From Liquidambar formosana (taxonomy: Eukaryota; Streptophyta; Magnoliopsida; Saxifragales; Altingiaceae), in contig CM077826.1 of assembly GCA_039720395.1 (NCBI GenBank), forward strand, positions 23,392,430-23,456,429: 64,000 bases of DNA, given 5' to 3'. The position numbers and the translations under genes were made by a program. Below are positions 1 through 11,362 of this stretch, piece after piece; the first letter of the stretch is position 1; each line of letters opens with the position of its first letter. The notes beneath the pieces were generated by a model. That model was not told the DNA's origin, did no database searches, and saw only the letters and a program-made list of their open reading frames with translations.

Positions 1-330
1 ACCTTTGAATTATGATATCTATCTCTTGTTGGTTGAATTTCATGACTCTTGACACAAATTTGAGTCAATTTGGGCTCAAAATGGTCAAAATTGGCCTTCT
101 GGAGCATATGGGGATCATAAGTGGTCAAAACAGGGAATTGGGAAAAACGGCCTCGGGTGACCGGTTGGCCTCAACCGGTCTCCCGAGCTGTTTCGCTGTT
201 TACGCGGTTTTGTGACTTTTGACGCTTTTTTCGACTTCTAAGCCTTCTAGGACCCAAATTTGAGCCTAAAGGCCTATGAAAACACCCCACACATGTTCAT
301 AAGCCATTATTATTCCTTCAACATCAAATC
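1..330. other. G1 internal region upstream of the antisense ORF
   Basis: No convincing coding sequence is visible here. The stretch lies inside the Tat-type element G1, between its antisense ORF and a 3' LTR that must lie left of the window. It holds a strong inverted repeat at 152-187: CTCGGG then GACCGGTT, a six-base spacer, and AACCGGTC then CCCGAG. A longer version of this CCGGTT-rich hairpin lies in the 5' LTR of G1 at 34108-34187. The TGTAGACACCCC-type LTR terminus seen at 34809-34820 is absent, so I do not think these bases belong to the 3' LTR. Confidence 0.5.
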
Positions 331-1306
331 ATGGAGACTTTTGATAGCTTTTTGACATTTTGCTTCAGCAACATGAGTAAGGAAGACAAAAGGGTTTTCA
401 AGTGTTATGGCTTGGACGTGCCCTATTCCTTCGCCAAAATCAAGGTAAATTGGACAATGCTCTATGCTTCTACATACTTTTGGGATCCCGAACTCCATGT
501 TTTCCGTTTCCATCACAATGAAATTTGCCCCACCCATGAGGAATTTTGCGCGCTATTCGGAGTGCAACCGTTAGGGCCCTTCATCCTTCCATACCTTCGA
601 CAAGGTTATGTCTCTTCTTTTGCTTCTCTTCTGGAAATCTCTACCCATGATGCTATGGCCTTTATAAAAGATAACATGGTAGATTTGAACAAGCTAGCAA
701 CGTCTTTCCTGCCCCTTGGGAGGCCATATGGGCTGCCTTTGTCTCGACCGCGTCAGTACGCTTTAGCTTTCTGCTTGATTGGGAGGTTTCTCATCACTAA
801 TGGTACGTTGTTTGTCCCAATTGAAATTTGTGAGCTTGTAACTCCTCTTTCCAAGTCTCGAAACATAATTCCAATGGTTCTAGCGGAAACTCTCAATGGG
901 CTAGACAAGGTACAGGATCGGTTTGAAGCGAATTTTGAGGGCAGCCCCCTCTTTCTCCATATGTGGTTGCTATAGAGGTTAAACCTCTTACCATCTCCTC
1001 GTGTTGCAAATTATGGGCCTCAACACTTCCGTCTGCATGTTCCTGAATTCCCGCCAGATGCTTCTCCTGATGAATGGCTTGGCATGCTGTACCACACCTC
1101 ATGGCGATCTATCCGTTGGCACGTGCCTCACTGGAAGTGCGATAAAAAGGTGCTCCTGCGAACTGTGGGCTGCACACTTATCAAATTGATGGGCTTATAA
1201 GTGACTTCTTTTTACTGGCCATCTAGAATCCTTCGGCAATTTGGTGCAGTTCAATCAATTCCAAACAATCAAGCAAGTACCACTTAGATGAATTCAAGGC
1301 AAGTTC
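331..1306 (+). pseudogene. Antisense ORF of G1 (DUF7745-like), 5' portion, broken
   Basis: An ATG at 331 opens 214 codons (METFDSFLTFC..., ...YSFAKIKVNW..., ...FWDPELHVFRF...EICPTHEEFCALFGV...), stopped by TAG at 973-975. The same frame continues with recognisable family sequence (HFRLHVPEFP, DEWLGMLYHTSWRSIRW, FYWPSRILRQFG) but has a further TAA at 1198-1200, so the gene is dead. The pattern matches the plant DUF7745 family, which I know from retrotransposon-rich plant annotations; its function is unknown. It is antisense to the gag-pol of G1 and lies downstream of integrase, the position where several Tat-lineage elements carry an additional antisense ORF. At 1306 it is cut by the E1/E2 insertion and resumes at 13025. 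It could instead be a host gene captured by the element. Confidence 0.65.
1302..1306. repeat. Target site duplication AGTTC of solo LTR E1, left copy
   Basis: AGTTC directly precedes the TGTTGGGAAT terminus of E1. The matching copy is at 13020-13024, because E2 later inserted on the right border of E1. This pairing shows that E1 was a proper integration event. Confidence 0.85.
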
Positions 1307-3011
1307 TGTTGGGAATCTAACTAGGGAGGAAAAACTACAAAGGCGGAATTAAAATTTTTCCTATAATTCCCAAACCCATGAATCTTAATTATGCTTAATA
1401 CAAAACAAAAACCCTAACTAGAAGAGGGTAGAATTACTTACAGTTTGATATGGTCTTCTCTATTATGCTCTAAGCTTTTTCTTCTCCTTTTTGCTCCAAG
1501 CTTTATCTCCGGATAGCGGTGAATGAGCAGCCCAAGTGTGCTGCTTCCAACGGTATCCACACCTAGCTAGAGCTTGTTATCCTTTCCTTCTTCTTCCTTA
1601 TGGTTGCTAGAGGTGGAGAAGAGGGAGAGAGAGAGGGGGAGAGAGAGAGAGGGAGAGTTGTAATTTTTTCAGCCAGCCCTTGGGAGAATCAATTGTCCTC
1701 TTGTGATCCCCACATAATGGGCATTATATAGCCCATTAATAGGGCTGGCCATAGAGGGATTCCTAACCCTAGTGGAATTTGTGTAATTACTCTTAATTAC
1801 GCAATTGGCCCACTAGTTTGCATCAAATACAAATTAGCTCCTTAAAGAACTTTTCTTTAATCACTTATACCCTTTCTCTCGTAGACAATCAAGCTCTCTT
1901 AGCATGATCAATGTGTGACCCATTGGGTTCATATCATCAAGTAGTAGGAACAGCACAAGTTGTGCACAATGGAACACTTTCCATTAAGGGTCCAATTGAA
2001 ACTCCTTTCAATTCCCTAATTGATTATAACTCATTTATATCAATTAGGGCTTTTACTAACCATGAGTAACACCTAGCATATGGCTCATGGTTGGTCCTTA
2101 ATGAGGTGAATAGTCATTTACAAAGAACCCTTCTGTTATAGTTTATAGGTTACAATTCCATCCTTCCATCAACACAATGTCTCCAATTGAACTAATAGGA
2201 CATGGAAGTCTGTCAAGTCCCTAGTTTAATTACTTTATACTCATTCATTAATATCAACTCAATGATGAACTTATGGAAACTCCTTTCCATATTTATTCTA
2301 CCATGGGCCCATGGATTTAATGAGTTATATTCAATGAATGCTATATGAGACATTCACTCCCTTTTTTCTGAGAGTGATGGATTCCTTGTTGATCACTCAC
2401 ATGCCTTCACACACATAGCAGTAGGGCCAATGAACACCCTTACAGACCCCTGAATAGGATCTGCACTTAGTGTTATCAAACTTCTAAAGCTAAATGCATA
2501 AAACAACCATGGTGTCTCAGGTCTAAGGATTACTTGTACCACTATAACAATGAGAAACTGATTGACAGGCAGGTTAAAACTCCATTCAGTTTATCTCATA
2601 TCTTTGGTCATATTCAGTGTACCTATTCTTATAATAGGCACCCACTTGTTGGTTGTAGTGTCTCCACACAAATAGCTTGAGACTAGCTATCCTCCTATAG
2701 AATCAACCTAACAAGTGCTAGTCCTATGGTTCATTATTGTCCATCATAGTGAACCTTCAACTAGGAATGATTTAGGAGTTTAGTACAGAGATATATCTAT
2801 AGTCTCAAAATTACAACCCTTTGTAATTTCATATTCTCAACTCTAACTCCATGGACATATTATGTAAATATAAATGATGCATATAAACATAATAGAATAA
2901 GCCCTTTTATTAAATCAATAATAAATGTGACATATATAAATGAAATCAATTGATTGTTCCTAATCCCTAAACAATCATCTCTATGATTGGCTTTAGGGCG
3001 TAATCCTAACA
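1307..3011 (-). mobile_element. E1: solo LTR of an Angela-type Copia element
   Basis: This is a 1705-bp LTR in minus orientation. On the plus strand it runs from TGTTGGGAATCTAACTAGGG to CGTAATCCTAACA, so in its own sense it is TGTTAG...CCCAACA. No internal element sequence is attached, and AGTTC duplications flank it, so it is a solo LTR from LTR-LTR recombination. Its terminal sequence groups it with the E5 LTRs (subfamily A, about 1.69-1.70 kb) and not with the E2/E3 LTRs (subfamily B, about 1.66 kb). A TATA box (CTATATAATG on the minus strand) is near 1722-1731, and a GA-rich microsatellite near 1618-1660 corresponds to the start of the transcript. Confidence 0.85.
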
Positions 3012-3013
3012 AG
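3009..3013. repeat. Target site duplication ACAAG of E2, left copy
   Basis: ACAAG consists of the last three bases of solo LTR E1 (ACA) plus AG of the older host. The right copy is 13017-13021. E2 therefore integrated across the LTR/host junction of E1. Confidence 0.9.
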
Positions 3014-4667
3014 TGTTGGGAATCATACAAGAGGGAAAAATAGAAGTGCGGAATATAAAAATTTTCCCTTTGATTCCACAGCCCATGAATCTAACTATGC
3101 ATATACAAAATCAAACCCTAACTATGAAGAGGGTTAGAACACTTACAGAATTTTTGTCTTCTCCTTTTTGCTCCAAGCTTTGATTCCAGACAGCGGTGAA
3201 TGAGCAGCCCAAGTGTGCTGCCTCCAACGGTATCCACACCTAGCTAGAGCTTCAAGTCCTTTCCACCTTTTCCTTGTTGTTGCTAGTGAAGGAGAAGAGA
3301 GGAGAGAGAGAGAGGGAGGCTGGAAAATCTAGGACAGCCCCTTGGGATTTCAACTTGTGATGATGTCACACATCATAGTGTGGCTTATATAGTCCACACT
3401 AAGGGGGCCGGCCCTAGGGGGAAACCCTATTAGGGTGTGATGCAATTTCTCTAAATTGCACAATAACCCCTATAAATTATATCAAATATAAATAGGCCTC
3501 AAAGAACTATTCTTTATGCACTCATACCCTTTCTCTCATAGACTTTAAAGCTCATCTTGCATGATCAGTGTGTGACCCATTGGGTTCACATCATCAAGTA
3601 GTAGGAATAGCACGAGGTGTGCACAATGGAACTCTTTCCATTTAGGGTCTAATTGGAACTCCTTCCAATTCCCTAATTGATTATAACTCACTTATATCAA
3701 TTAGGGCTTCTACTAACCATGAATAACACCTAGCATATGGTTCATGGTGTCGTCCTTAATGAAGTGAATATGTATCTATCAAAGAACCCTTCTGTTATAG
3801 TTTATAGGTTACAATTGCATCCTTCCATTTACACAATGTCTCCAATTGAACTAATAGGACATGGAAGTCTGTCAAGTCCCTAGTTTAATTACTTTATACT
3901 CATTCATAAATATCAACTCAATGATGAACTTATGGAAACTCCTTTCCATATTCACACTACCATGGCCATGGACTGAATGAGTTATATTATGAATGCTATA
4001 TGAGACATTCTCTCTCTTTTTCCTGAGAGTAATGGATTCCTTGTTGATCACTCACATGCCTTCATACACATAGCAATAGGGCCAATGAACACCTTTACAG
4101 ACCCATGAATAGAATCTGCACTTAGTGTTATCAAACTTCTAAAGCTACATGCATAAGGTAACTATGGTGTCTCAGGTCTAAGGATTACTTGTACCACTAT
4201 AACATTGAGAAACTGATTGACAGGCAGGTTAAAACTCCATTCAGTTTATGTTAAATCTTTGGTCACATTCAGTGTACCTATTCTATTAACAGGCACCCAC
4301 CTGTTGGTTGTAGTGTCTCCACACAAATAGCTTGAGACCAGCTATCCTCCTATAGAGTCAACCTAACAAGTGCTAGTCCTATGGTTCATTACTGTCCATC
4401 ATAGTAAACCTTCAACTAGGAATGATTTAGGAGTTTAGTACAGAGATATATTTACAGTCTCATAATTACAACTCTTTGTAATTCAATATTCTCAACTCTA
4501 ACTCCTTGGACATATTATGTAAATATAAATGATGCATACAAACATAATAGAATAAGCCCTTTTATTAAATCAATAATAAATGTGACATACATAAATGAAA
4601 TCAAATGATTGTTCCTTTATCCCTAAACAATCATCTCTATGATTGGCTCTAGGGCATAACTCTAACA
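3014..4667 (-). repeat. E2 3' LTR
   Basis: This is a 1654-bp LTR bounded by TGTTGGGAATC and CTCTAACA on the plus strand. It is almost identical to the 5' copy at 11363-13016; visible differences include a one-base indel near the start of each copy and about ten substitutions. It belongs to subfamily B, with E3, the solo LTR at 35873 and E7. It contains a TATA box (ACTATATAAG on the minus strand) near 3383-3393 and a GA microsatellite near 3297-3320. Confidence 0.92.
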
Positions 4668-4678
4668 ATCTCCCACTT
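4668..4678 (-). other. Polypurine tract of E2
   Basis: On the minus strand AAGTGGGAGAT abuts the TGTTAG start of the 3' LTR. This is the usual site where plus-strand DNA synthesis is primed in Ty1-copia elements. The same tract borders the 3' LTRs of E3, E4 and E5. Confidence 0.85.
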
Positions 4679-4717
4679 GCACTATAGCCAATCCATAATG
4701 TATCTAATACCCATTTC

Positions 4718-7378
4718 TTATCTGTGGTGATCCAACTGCTCTTGGGTCATAGCTTTAGTGAAGGGATCTGCTACATTTTCTGTTGTGTGAATCTTCTGTA
4801 TGCTAATATCACCTCTTCCAATGATCTCTCTAATCACATGGAATCGACGCTCAATGTGTTTGGACTTTTGATGAGACCGTGGTTCCTTAGCTTGAGCAAT
4901 AGCCCCGTTGTTGTCACAAAACAATGGCAAGGGCTTCTCAATGGCAGGAACTACTCCCAGTTCAGTAATGAACTTCTTTATCCAAACAGCTTCCTTTGCA
5001 GCCTCTGATGCAGCAATGTACTCAGCCTCTGTAGTGGAGTCCGCTGTAACATCCTGTTTACAGCTCCTCCAACTTACAGCTCCACCATTCAAGGTGAAAA
5101 CATACCCCGATGTTGATTTCCTATCATCATCGTCAGATTGAAAATCTGAATCTGTATAACCAACCATTTCTAAATTTCTTCCTCCATAGACAAGGAATAG
5201 TTCCTTAGTTCTTCTTAAGTACTTAAGGACAGCCTTGACTGCTTCCCAGTGTTTCACACCTGGGTCTGCCTGATATCTGCTTATAACACTTACACCAAAA
5301 GCGATATCTGGTCTTGTACACAACATGGCATACATTAGACTCCCTACTGCAGAAGCATAGGGAATCGTCCTCATGTACGCAATCTCCTCTGGAGTTTTAG
5401 GTGCCATGTTTTTAGACAACTTGATTCTATGGCTAACAGGAATTAGACCTCTTTTGGAATCTTCTAAATTGAACCTTTTCAATATTTTGTCTATGTACAA
5501 TGATTGGGAGAGACCTAGCATCCTTTTAGATCTATCTCTATAGACCTTTATTCCCATAATATAGGATGCTTCTCCTAAATCTTTCATGGAGAAATTCTGT
5601 GAAAGCCACTCTTTCACTTTTGATAACGTTTCTACTTTATTCCCGATAAGTAGAATGTCATCAACATATAGGACCAGGAAGGTAATCGCACTCCCACTAA
5701 CTTTCTTGTACACACATAGTTCATCCATATTCTGTAGGAAACCAAACGATTTGATTGCCTCATCGAATCGGATGTTCCAGCTTCTAGAAGCTTGTTTGAG
5801 TCCATAAATGGACCGCTGTAGCTTGCACACTTTGTGGTCCTCACCACTGGATGTAAAACCCTCAGGTTGCTGCATATAAAGGTCTTCCTCAATGTTTCCA
5901 TTAAGGAAAGCGGTCTTTACATCCATTTGCCATATCTCATAATCGTAGTGCGCAGATATAGCTAACAAGATCCTAATGGACTTAAGCATAGCCACTGGCG
6001 AGAAGGTTTCCTCATAGTCAATACCATGTCTTTGTCGGTAACCTTTTGCCACTAGCCTAGCCTTGTAGGTCTCTACCTTTCCATCTGAGCCTATCTTCCT
6101 TTTGAAAATCCATTTGCAGCCAATAGGTACTATACCTTCTGGTGGATCAACTAAAGTCCAGACTTTGTTGGAATACATCGAGTCCATTTCAGATTTCATA
6201 GCTTCCAGCCATTTGTTCGAATCAATATCCGAAATCGCCTGTCCATAAGTAGTAGGGTCATCTGGGTGTTCTCTATCACCAAGGAACAATTCCTCTGCAT
6301 TATGGTTGAGAAATCCATATCTCTTAGGTGCAACAGATACCCTACTCGATCTACGGAGAGGTTGTGGTACATTAGTGGGTTCTGTCTCATCAGCGATAGG
6401 GGTGGGATCACTGTCGGTTTGTGTCTCATCAGACAATTCTTTGAGTTCTATTTTCCTGTTATTGCCTCCTTCTTGAATAAACTCTTTTTCAAGAAAGACT
6501 GCAAACTTACTAACAAACACCTTTTGTTCATCAGGATAATAGAAATAATATCCTAAACTCTCTTTAGGATATCCCACAAACCTACATTTAATTGATCTTG
6601 ATTCTAACTTGGTTGCATCATGTGTCTTTACATATGCAGTGCAACCCCATACCTTAATATGTTTAAGGCTTGGTGCTCTCCCTTTCCATATCTCATACGG
6701 TGTCTTAGGGACAGATTTGGTTGGGACTCTGTTCAACAAGTACGCGGCAGTTTCCAGGGCATGTCCCCAGAAGGACAATGGTAAATCAGTGTAACTCATC
6801 ATGGACCTAACCATATCCAATAAGGTTCTATTCCTCCTTTCTGACACACCATTAAGCTGTGGTGTTCCAGGAGGTGTCCATTGAGATAGAATGCCCGCTT
6901 GAACAAGATGATCTAAAAACTCACCAGTTAAATATTCTCCTCCTCGATCCGATCGAAGAGCTTTAATACTTTTACCAGTTTGTTTCTCTACTTCATATCT
7001 GAATTCTTTAAACTTTTCAAATGCTTCAGATTTGTACTTCATTAAGTACACATACCCGTACCTAGAATAATCATCGGTAAAGGTTATAAAGTAAGAGAAA
7101 CCTCCACGAGCATGTATGCTCATAGGACCACATACATCACTATGTATCAATCCTAATATGTCTGCAGCTCTCTCACCGTGACCGGTGAAAGATGACTTGG
7201 TCATTTTACCTAGTAAACAAGATTCACAAGTTGGAAAGGGCATAGAAACCAATGGACCCAATTGTCCATCCTTACACATCTTGTTAATCCTATTCTCACT
7301 GATATGACCTAGTCTCAAGTGCCAGTCATATGCGGAGTTTTCTTCATCTCTTGTTCTTTTGGGTTTGTCTGCATTCAA
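4718..7378 (-). CDS. E2 pol: integrase, reverse transcriptase and RNase H polyprotein
   Basis: This is an open frame of 886 codons without an ATG start (first codon TTG); it should be read from gag-protease. The integrase zinc domain has H20, H25, C51 and C54. The catalytic core has D81, D144 and E180 with the D-35-E spacing intact ([23 protein letters not shown]). The copia RT follows with KTAFLNG near 488-494, [10 protein letters not shown] near 523-532 and the YVDD active site at 571-574. RNase H shows D743 (GYTDSDF), E783 (TTEAEYIA) and CDNNGA. Every catalytic residue I checked is present and no stop interrupts the frame. It is separated from gag-protease by a one-base deletion in a T run near 7418-7422, so the published frame alone cannot give the usual polyprotein unless ribosomes shift. 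Confidence 0.92.
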   Translation of the reverse strand: MNADKPKRTRDEENSAYDWHLRLGHISENRINKMCKDGQLGPLVSMPFPTCESCLLGKMTKSSFTGHGERAADILGLIHSDVCGPMSIHARGGFSYFITFTDDYSRYGYVYLMKYKSEAFEKFKEFRYEVEKQTGKSIKALRSDRGGEYLTGEFLDHLVQAGILSQWTPPGTPQLNGVSERRNRTLLDMVRSMMSYTDLPLSFWGHALETAAYLLNRVPTKSVPKTPYEIWKGRAPSLKHIKVWGCTAYVKTHDATKLESRSIKCRFVGYPKESLGYYFYYPDEQKVFVSKFAVFLEKEFIQEGGNNRKIELKELSDETQTDSDPTPIADETEPTNVPQPLRRSSRVSVAPKRYGFLNHNAEELFLGDREHPDDPTTYGQAISDIDSNKWLEAMKSEMDSMYSNKVWTLVDPPEGIVPIGCKWIFKRKIGSDGKVETYKARLVAKGYRQRHGIDYEETFSPVAMLKSIRILLAISAHYDYEIWQMDVKTAFLNGNIEEDLYMQQPEGFTSSGEDHKVCKLQRSIYGLKQASRSWNIRFDEAIKSFGFLQNMDELCVYKKVSGSAITFLVLYVDDILLIGNKVETLSKVKEWLSQNFSMKDLGEASYIMGIKVYRDRSKRMLGLSQSLYIDKILKRFNLEDSKRGLIPVSHRIKLSKNMAPKTPEEIAYMRTIPYASAVGSLMYAMLCTRPDIAFGVSVISRYQADPGVKHWEAVKAVLKYLRRTKELFLVYGGRNLEMVGYTDSDFQSDDDDRKSTSGYVFTLNGGAVSWRSCKQDVTADSTTEAEYIAASEAAKEAVWIKKFITELGVVPAIEKPLPLFCDNNGAIAQAKEPRSHQKSKHIERRFHVIREIIGRGDISIQKIHTTENVADPFTKAMTQEQLDHHR

Positions 7379-7395
7379 TTTAGAACTATCATGCT

Positions 7396-8340
7396 CTATG
7401 CAATTAACATTTGCAATAAGTTTAGAAAATAAAGGCCATTCACATAAACTCCAGAAGTAATGAACTCTTCATTTTTAAATAAAGAACATTTATTCTCCTC
7501 AAAAACAAACCTAAATCCTTGTTTAGATAATACTGAAATAGAAATAATGTTTCTTATAACTTCTGGAATATAAAGACAGCCTGATAATTCTAAACTACTC
7601 CCACTAGGCAAAGTCAAGCAGCAAGTCCCCACGGCTAATGCAGCAACGTTTGCTCCATTTCCCACTCGTAGGGTTACTTCTCCTTTACTCAGCCTTCTGC
7701 TTCCCACTAGGTCCTGCATGGAATTACAAATATGAGAACTCGCACCAGAATCTAGTACCCAAGTGGAAGCAGAGCTAACACTCATGTTAGTCTCAAGTAT
7801 AAGAGCATAATCCATACCTTCCGAAGGTTGGTTCTTCAGAGTATCTAGATACTCTTGGCAGTTACGTTTCCAATGCCCATCTTTGCCGCAGTAAAAACAG
7901 ATCCCTTTACCTTTCCTCTTCCTTTGGGTACTCTTACCCTTTCTTATTCCCTTGCCTTTAGGCTTGAGTATAGAATTGGAAGCAGGAACTTCAACCCATT
8001 CATCACATTCAAGCAAGAACTCTTTGCCATACAACTCTTGTATGTGGATAAATATCTCGGGTGCACTTCCCATGGACTCGTATTGCTTCTTAAGCTCAGG
8101 ACTTAGAGACACCATCATATAGCATCTCGTCATAAGATCATCATCCATGCACTTCTGATAAGCGTCTTTCTCTTGCCGAGTTGCAGCCTCAGTAGGAGCA
8201 TTGGGAAGTGGACTTTGAAGTGCATAGGTAATATTTTCAGAATTCAAAACGATTTTTAAATTCCTTAACCAATCAAGATAATTAGGTCCAGTTAAACGGT
8301 TGGTTTCCAAAATGTTGGATAACGGGTTGCGGTGAGCCAT
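7396..8340 (-). CDS. E2 gag-protease, internally deleted and frameshifted at the end
   Basis: The frame has 314 codons from a true ATG at 8340 ([16 protein letters not shown]...). Gag residues 1-105 match the Angela capsid N-terminal part. After QELYGKE the protein jumps straight to a basic linker (KPKGKG...) and a CCHC zinc knuckle with C148, C151, H156 and C161. E4 and E6 keep about 97 more residues at this point (KYNIVK...PDS.GPF..NFHMNKLEP), so the C-terminal half of the capsid is lost in frame. The protease active site DSGA is at 197-200 ([12 protein letters not shown]). The last residues (LLQMLIA) are frameshifted compared with E4. The basic and zinc regions could still bind RNA, but capsid assembly is doubtful. 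Confidence 0.88.
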   Translation of the reverse strand: MAHRNPLSNILETNRLTGPNYLDWLRNLKIVLNSENITYALQSPLPNAPTEAATRQEKDAYQKCMDDDLMTRCYMMVSLSPELKKQYESMGSAPEIFIHIQELYGKEFLLECDEWVEVPASNSILKPKGKGIRKGKSTQRKRKGKGICFYCGKDGHWKRNCQEYLDTLKNQPSEGMDYALILETNMSVSSASTWVLDSGASSHICNSMQDLVGSRRLSKGEVTLRVGNGANVAALAVGTCCLTLPSGSSLELSGCLYIPEVIRNIISISVLSKQGFRFVFEENKCSLFKNEEFITSGVYVNGLYFLNLLQMLIA

Positions 8341-8510
8341 TACGGTGATCTACATACAGAAAATTAAACAGAAAATCAGATTTCATTTTTAATCCATAAT
8401 GATCGGGTCTTTAATCATATGGTACCTCCCACTATTTTATCAAATTCCATACACCCTCTAATGGAATTTGGGAATCTCATTCCTAATGGGGATTGGGGTC
8501 CCACTGTGAC

Positions 8511-8731
8511 CTAGAATCCTCACATGTTAGTTTCTTGACTTCTAACCCACAGTAAGAAGACAACTCTTTGTCTATTGCTTCATAAGCAAATTCCAATCGT
8601 TTTGCCTCTAGGGTACATACTCCTCATATGTTAGTTTCTTGGAATACTTCCCTAGTTAAGTTAAGCCCATCATTCACACAGGTATGTTTCACCAAATATA
8701 TACCTCACATGTTAGTTTCTTGGTATATACC
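8511..8731 (-). promoter_or_regulatory. E2 leader hairpin array, shared 17-nt loop
   Basis: There are three hairpins. H3 is at 8511-8545, H2 at 8611-8652 and H1 at 8692-8731 (transcript order H1, H2, H3). Loops in transcript sense are AAGAAACTAACATGTGA in H1 and H3 and AAGAAACTAACATATGA in H2. The stems are different: TATATACC/GGTATATA in H1, GTATTCC/GGAGTAT with an outer GGG/CCC in H2, and TTAGAAGTC/GGATTCTAG in H3 (one mismatch). The loops contain six-base self-complementary words (ACATGT or CATATG). The array lies 170-390 nt upstream of the gag ATG. A role in RNA packaging, dimerisation or translation is inference. Confidence 0.7.
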
Positions 8732-8780
8732 AGCTTAGGCACCCCATGATATCTACATATGTGATAGTTTCAAGTAATGT

Positions 8781-8832
8781 CTTTAATATGGGTAGCTCCT
8801 ACATGTCTGCAGCCAGGTACCCACATTAAGGG
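8781..8832 (-). promoter_or_regulatory. E2 leader long stem-loop
   Basis: The arms CTTTAATATGGGTA and TACCCACATTAAGG pair over about 13 bp with a G-U pair. The loop contains CTGCAG and ACATGT, both self-complementary. The same structure is seen in E3 (near 22280-22330), E4 (near 37858-37910) and E5 (47758-47807, fully Watson-Crick) and is decayed in E6 (near 60478-60525). Confidence 0.55.
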
Positions 8833-11348
8833 ACGTTAGATGATCCTATAATGATGGAAGGCAATGAAGAATCCATTCCCTAATGTATTCTCCATTTCCA
8901 ACTTAATATTAAAATAGAGGGGTTTTTAAGGGTCTCATCAAATTAACATACATCTCATGCATATAAATAAAAAATTGAACAGCATAAAATAATAATAATC
9001 CACTTATCGATATTAGTCCCTAAGAAGAGACATATAACGATCTATGGATTTGGAGCTATCACTATTAATCTCATTAAAAGCTCCCACTATGATAATTATG
9101 GACTTTGAGAGGATTCAATCCAAGCCAATAGATTGAATCCAAGGTCTAAGGTGGGTGTAGGTGATCGTAAAATAACACATTCGAAACATGCATGCTGTCT
9201 TGAAACACTTCTCTAAGCTTTCAAGTCCTTCAATCTGCTCCCTTGGCTTGATGGTCTCCACCATTGGCTTGTTGGGCTCTATCATGCTCCTTTGGGTCTA
9301 CCATGCTCCTTAGTGCGCTCTCGATTACATAACATTTACATAATTTAAAGAAAGGGATACATAAGGGGAATGTGGGGTACATAAGAGAATGATAGAGAGA
9401 GAGAGGGAGAAGGAAGGTGGCATGCAAGCCCCAAATAAATTACATCACCTTAATAAAATTACAACTCTTGTAAATAATAACATCCCATTCATAAGACGGC
9501 CAATCACAATTGGTTTAAAGGGTATAGTCCATAATCATCATCCAAACACATACATACAATCTCATTGCATAATGTAAAGAAAAACTGTAAGCATTAAAAC
9601 ATATGGGCATTATGGTAATTCTCTTGAATGATTTACATTAATCTCATTAATGCATCCTAATCTTATTAGGCATTAACAAAAATATCCATAATTAAATAAA
9701 GTCTTAACATTTAAGACATTTTAGTTTCAATTAATCAAATTAATTTAAGCATATAAAGTTTCCTAAAATAACTCTAATATCCAATATTAGGGTTTCCTTA
9801 ATTAAACAAATCAATTTCATTTAATTAAGAATTTCCAGATTTTAATTTAATCCCCAATTGTATTTTAAACCATTTAAAACATTATAAAATTAATCAATAT
9901 TAATTAAATAATTAACATGGGAATTAAACAAAATCATTTAAATGATGAATTAGTGTATTAGGGTTTCCTAAAACCCTAAACGCATAACCCTAAACCCTAA
10001 ATGCAAGCCCTAATCATTAAATTCCTTATGATTGGTCATTTAATGTCCAATCATTAAAACCCTAGGTTCATATGGTATTTAATAAAAGGGATTAGGGTTT
10101 AATTAATGCCAGATAGGGTATTAATTACCCTTAATTAATTATACTAATTAGGGTTTCCAAAACCCTAACCCTAGACATCATTTATGGTATTAATTATGCC
10201 CTAACAATTAATAACCATGATTGGTCATTTAATGACCAATCATTAACTCTTAATAAAGGTAATTAATATTCCAATTAGGGTTTTAATTAATGCCATAATG
10301 AAATTAGGGTTTCATCATTAACTCAAAATTAGGGTTTCATCCTTAACTCTATGCAGCCGTCACAACCAGGGGGCTGCCTGAGCTTGGCTAGGCTGCCATG
10401 GCCACCAACGACTGGGGAAGGCCATGGCCAGCCATGGGAGAACATCCTAGGAGTGTGGGACAAGCCTCTGGACACGTGAGGAGTGGTGGAAGTGGCTGCC
10501 ATCATAAAAAACAATCAGGGTTTCCAAAACCCATTGCTGGAGCCATTGTTGCAGACCTTGAAGGTCACAATAGCTTCTAAAACCTTATCAATTCGACTCC
10601 TCCATTGAAACCAGCTTTTGTATCATGTCCCTACATGAAATACTAAGCTTCTAGAAGAGGTTTGGATGATCGAATCATCACCAATTGTTCTAAACAATTA
10701 AAACAACAGTATGCTGCCCAGAATTTGACAGCATACTGTCCATGGTCAGAAATTGATTTAAAACCCAGCAAGATGAATGAATTAGGCTACCAAACGAATT
10801 TTCCCAGTATCCTACATGTCTTAGGAAACTAATGCAATTGGTTTCATGCAATTTGGAGTTCCCTAACTCAAGTTCTAATCAAAACTCCATTGATGACTTT
10901 TCTGCAGAGAAAATCTGCTATGCTGTTCATGAAAAATTTTCAAACTTTTTGAATCTTTTTCCATCAAAACCTTTTTAAAACTTAACGAAAATCATATACA
11001 CATGATATATAATGATCCTACAATGGATTTGCATAAAAAATACAGAAGCTTTGATTGAATTTAATTGCAAGAACCTCTGGGTTCTAAAACCCAGATTCGA
11101 CCCTCTTCAGAAAACCCAGTTTTCCTTTTTCTTCTTCTTCCAATTCAAACCCTATACAACCTTTGCATCAATGGTTACCCTTAACCATGATTTAGAAGAG
11201 GAGTAGAAGAAGAATAGACCTAGGGTTCCAAACCCTAGGTTCGGCCAGAGAGAAGAACAATTCTGCAGTAAAAATTCTCCAGATTTTTGAATCATTCAAC
11301 TACACCATAAATTCCAGCCCATATGTATTTTGTATTATGCATAATCAT

Positions 11349-11361
11349 GGCTCTGATACCA
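11349..11361 (-). other. Primer binding site of E2
   Basis: On the minus strand TGGTATCAGAGCC lies one base after the LTR end CCCAACA. It is complementary to the 3' end of initiator tRNA-Met, the usual primer for plant Copia elements. Confidence 0.9.
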
Positions 11362-11362
11362 C

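Larger units (their letters stand above)
8341..11348 (-). other. E2 untranslated leader
   Basis: About 3 kb lies between the PBS and gag. From the gag side it holds a hairpin array with a shared loop (8511-8731), a long stem-loop (8781-8832), a CT-rich stretch with a short sense frame (9230-9427), an AT-rich block with CCCTAAA-like words (about 9950-10340), two CCAAT palindromes (10029-10053 and 10218-10242), and a GC-rich block with repeated CCATGGCC words (about 10350-10500). Compared with E3 it lacks about 430 bp near the PBS, the segment that carries an antisense reading frame in E3, E5 and E6. Long leaders are typical of BARE/Angela elements. Confidence 0.75.

Noticed and set aside
9230..9427. 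Short sense frame in the leaders of E2, E3 (22795-22980) and E5 (47151-47348), YHSLMYPTFPLCIPF
   Set aside because: Start codons differ (TTG in E2 and E5, ATG in E3), the preceding CT repeat varies in length and changes the frame, and E6 has a stop. It may be an upstream ORF but I cannot support a gene.
9950..10340. CCCTAAA words suggesting an interstitial telomere
   Set aside because: The words are scattered and imperfect, and the same block is in every Angela leader (for example 23510-23900, 46060-46620), so it is part of the element and not telomeric DNA.
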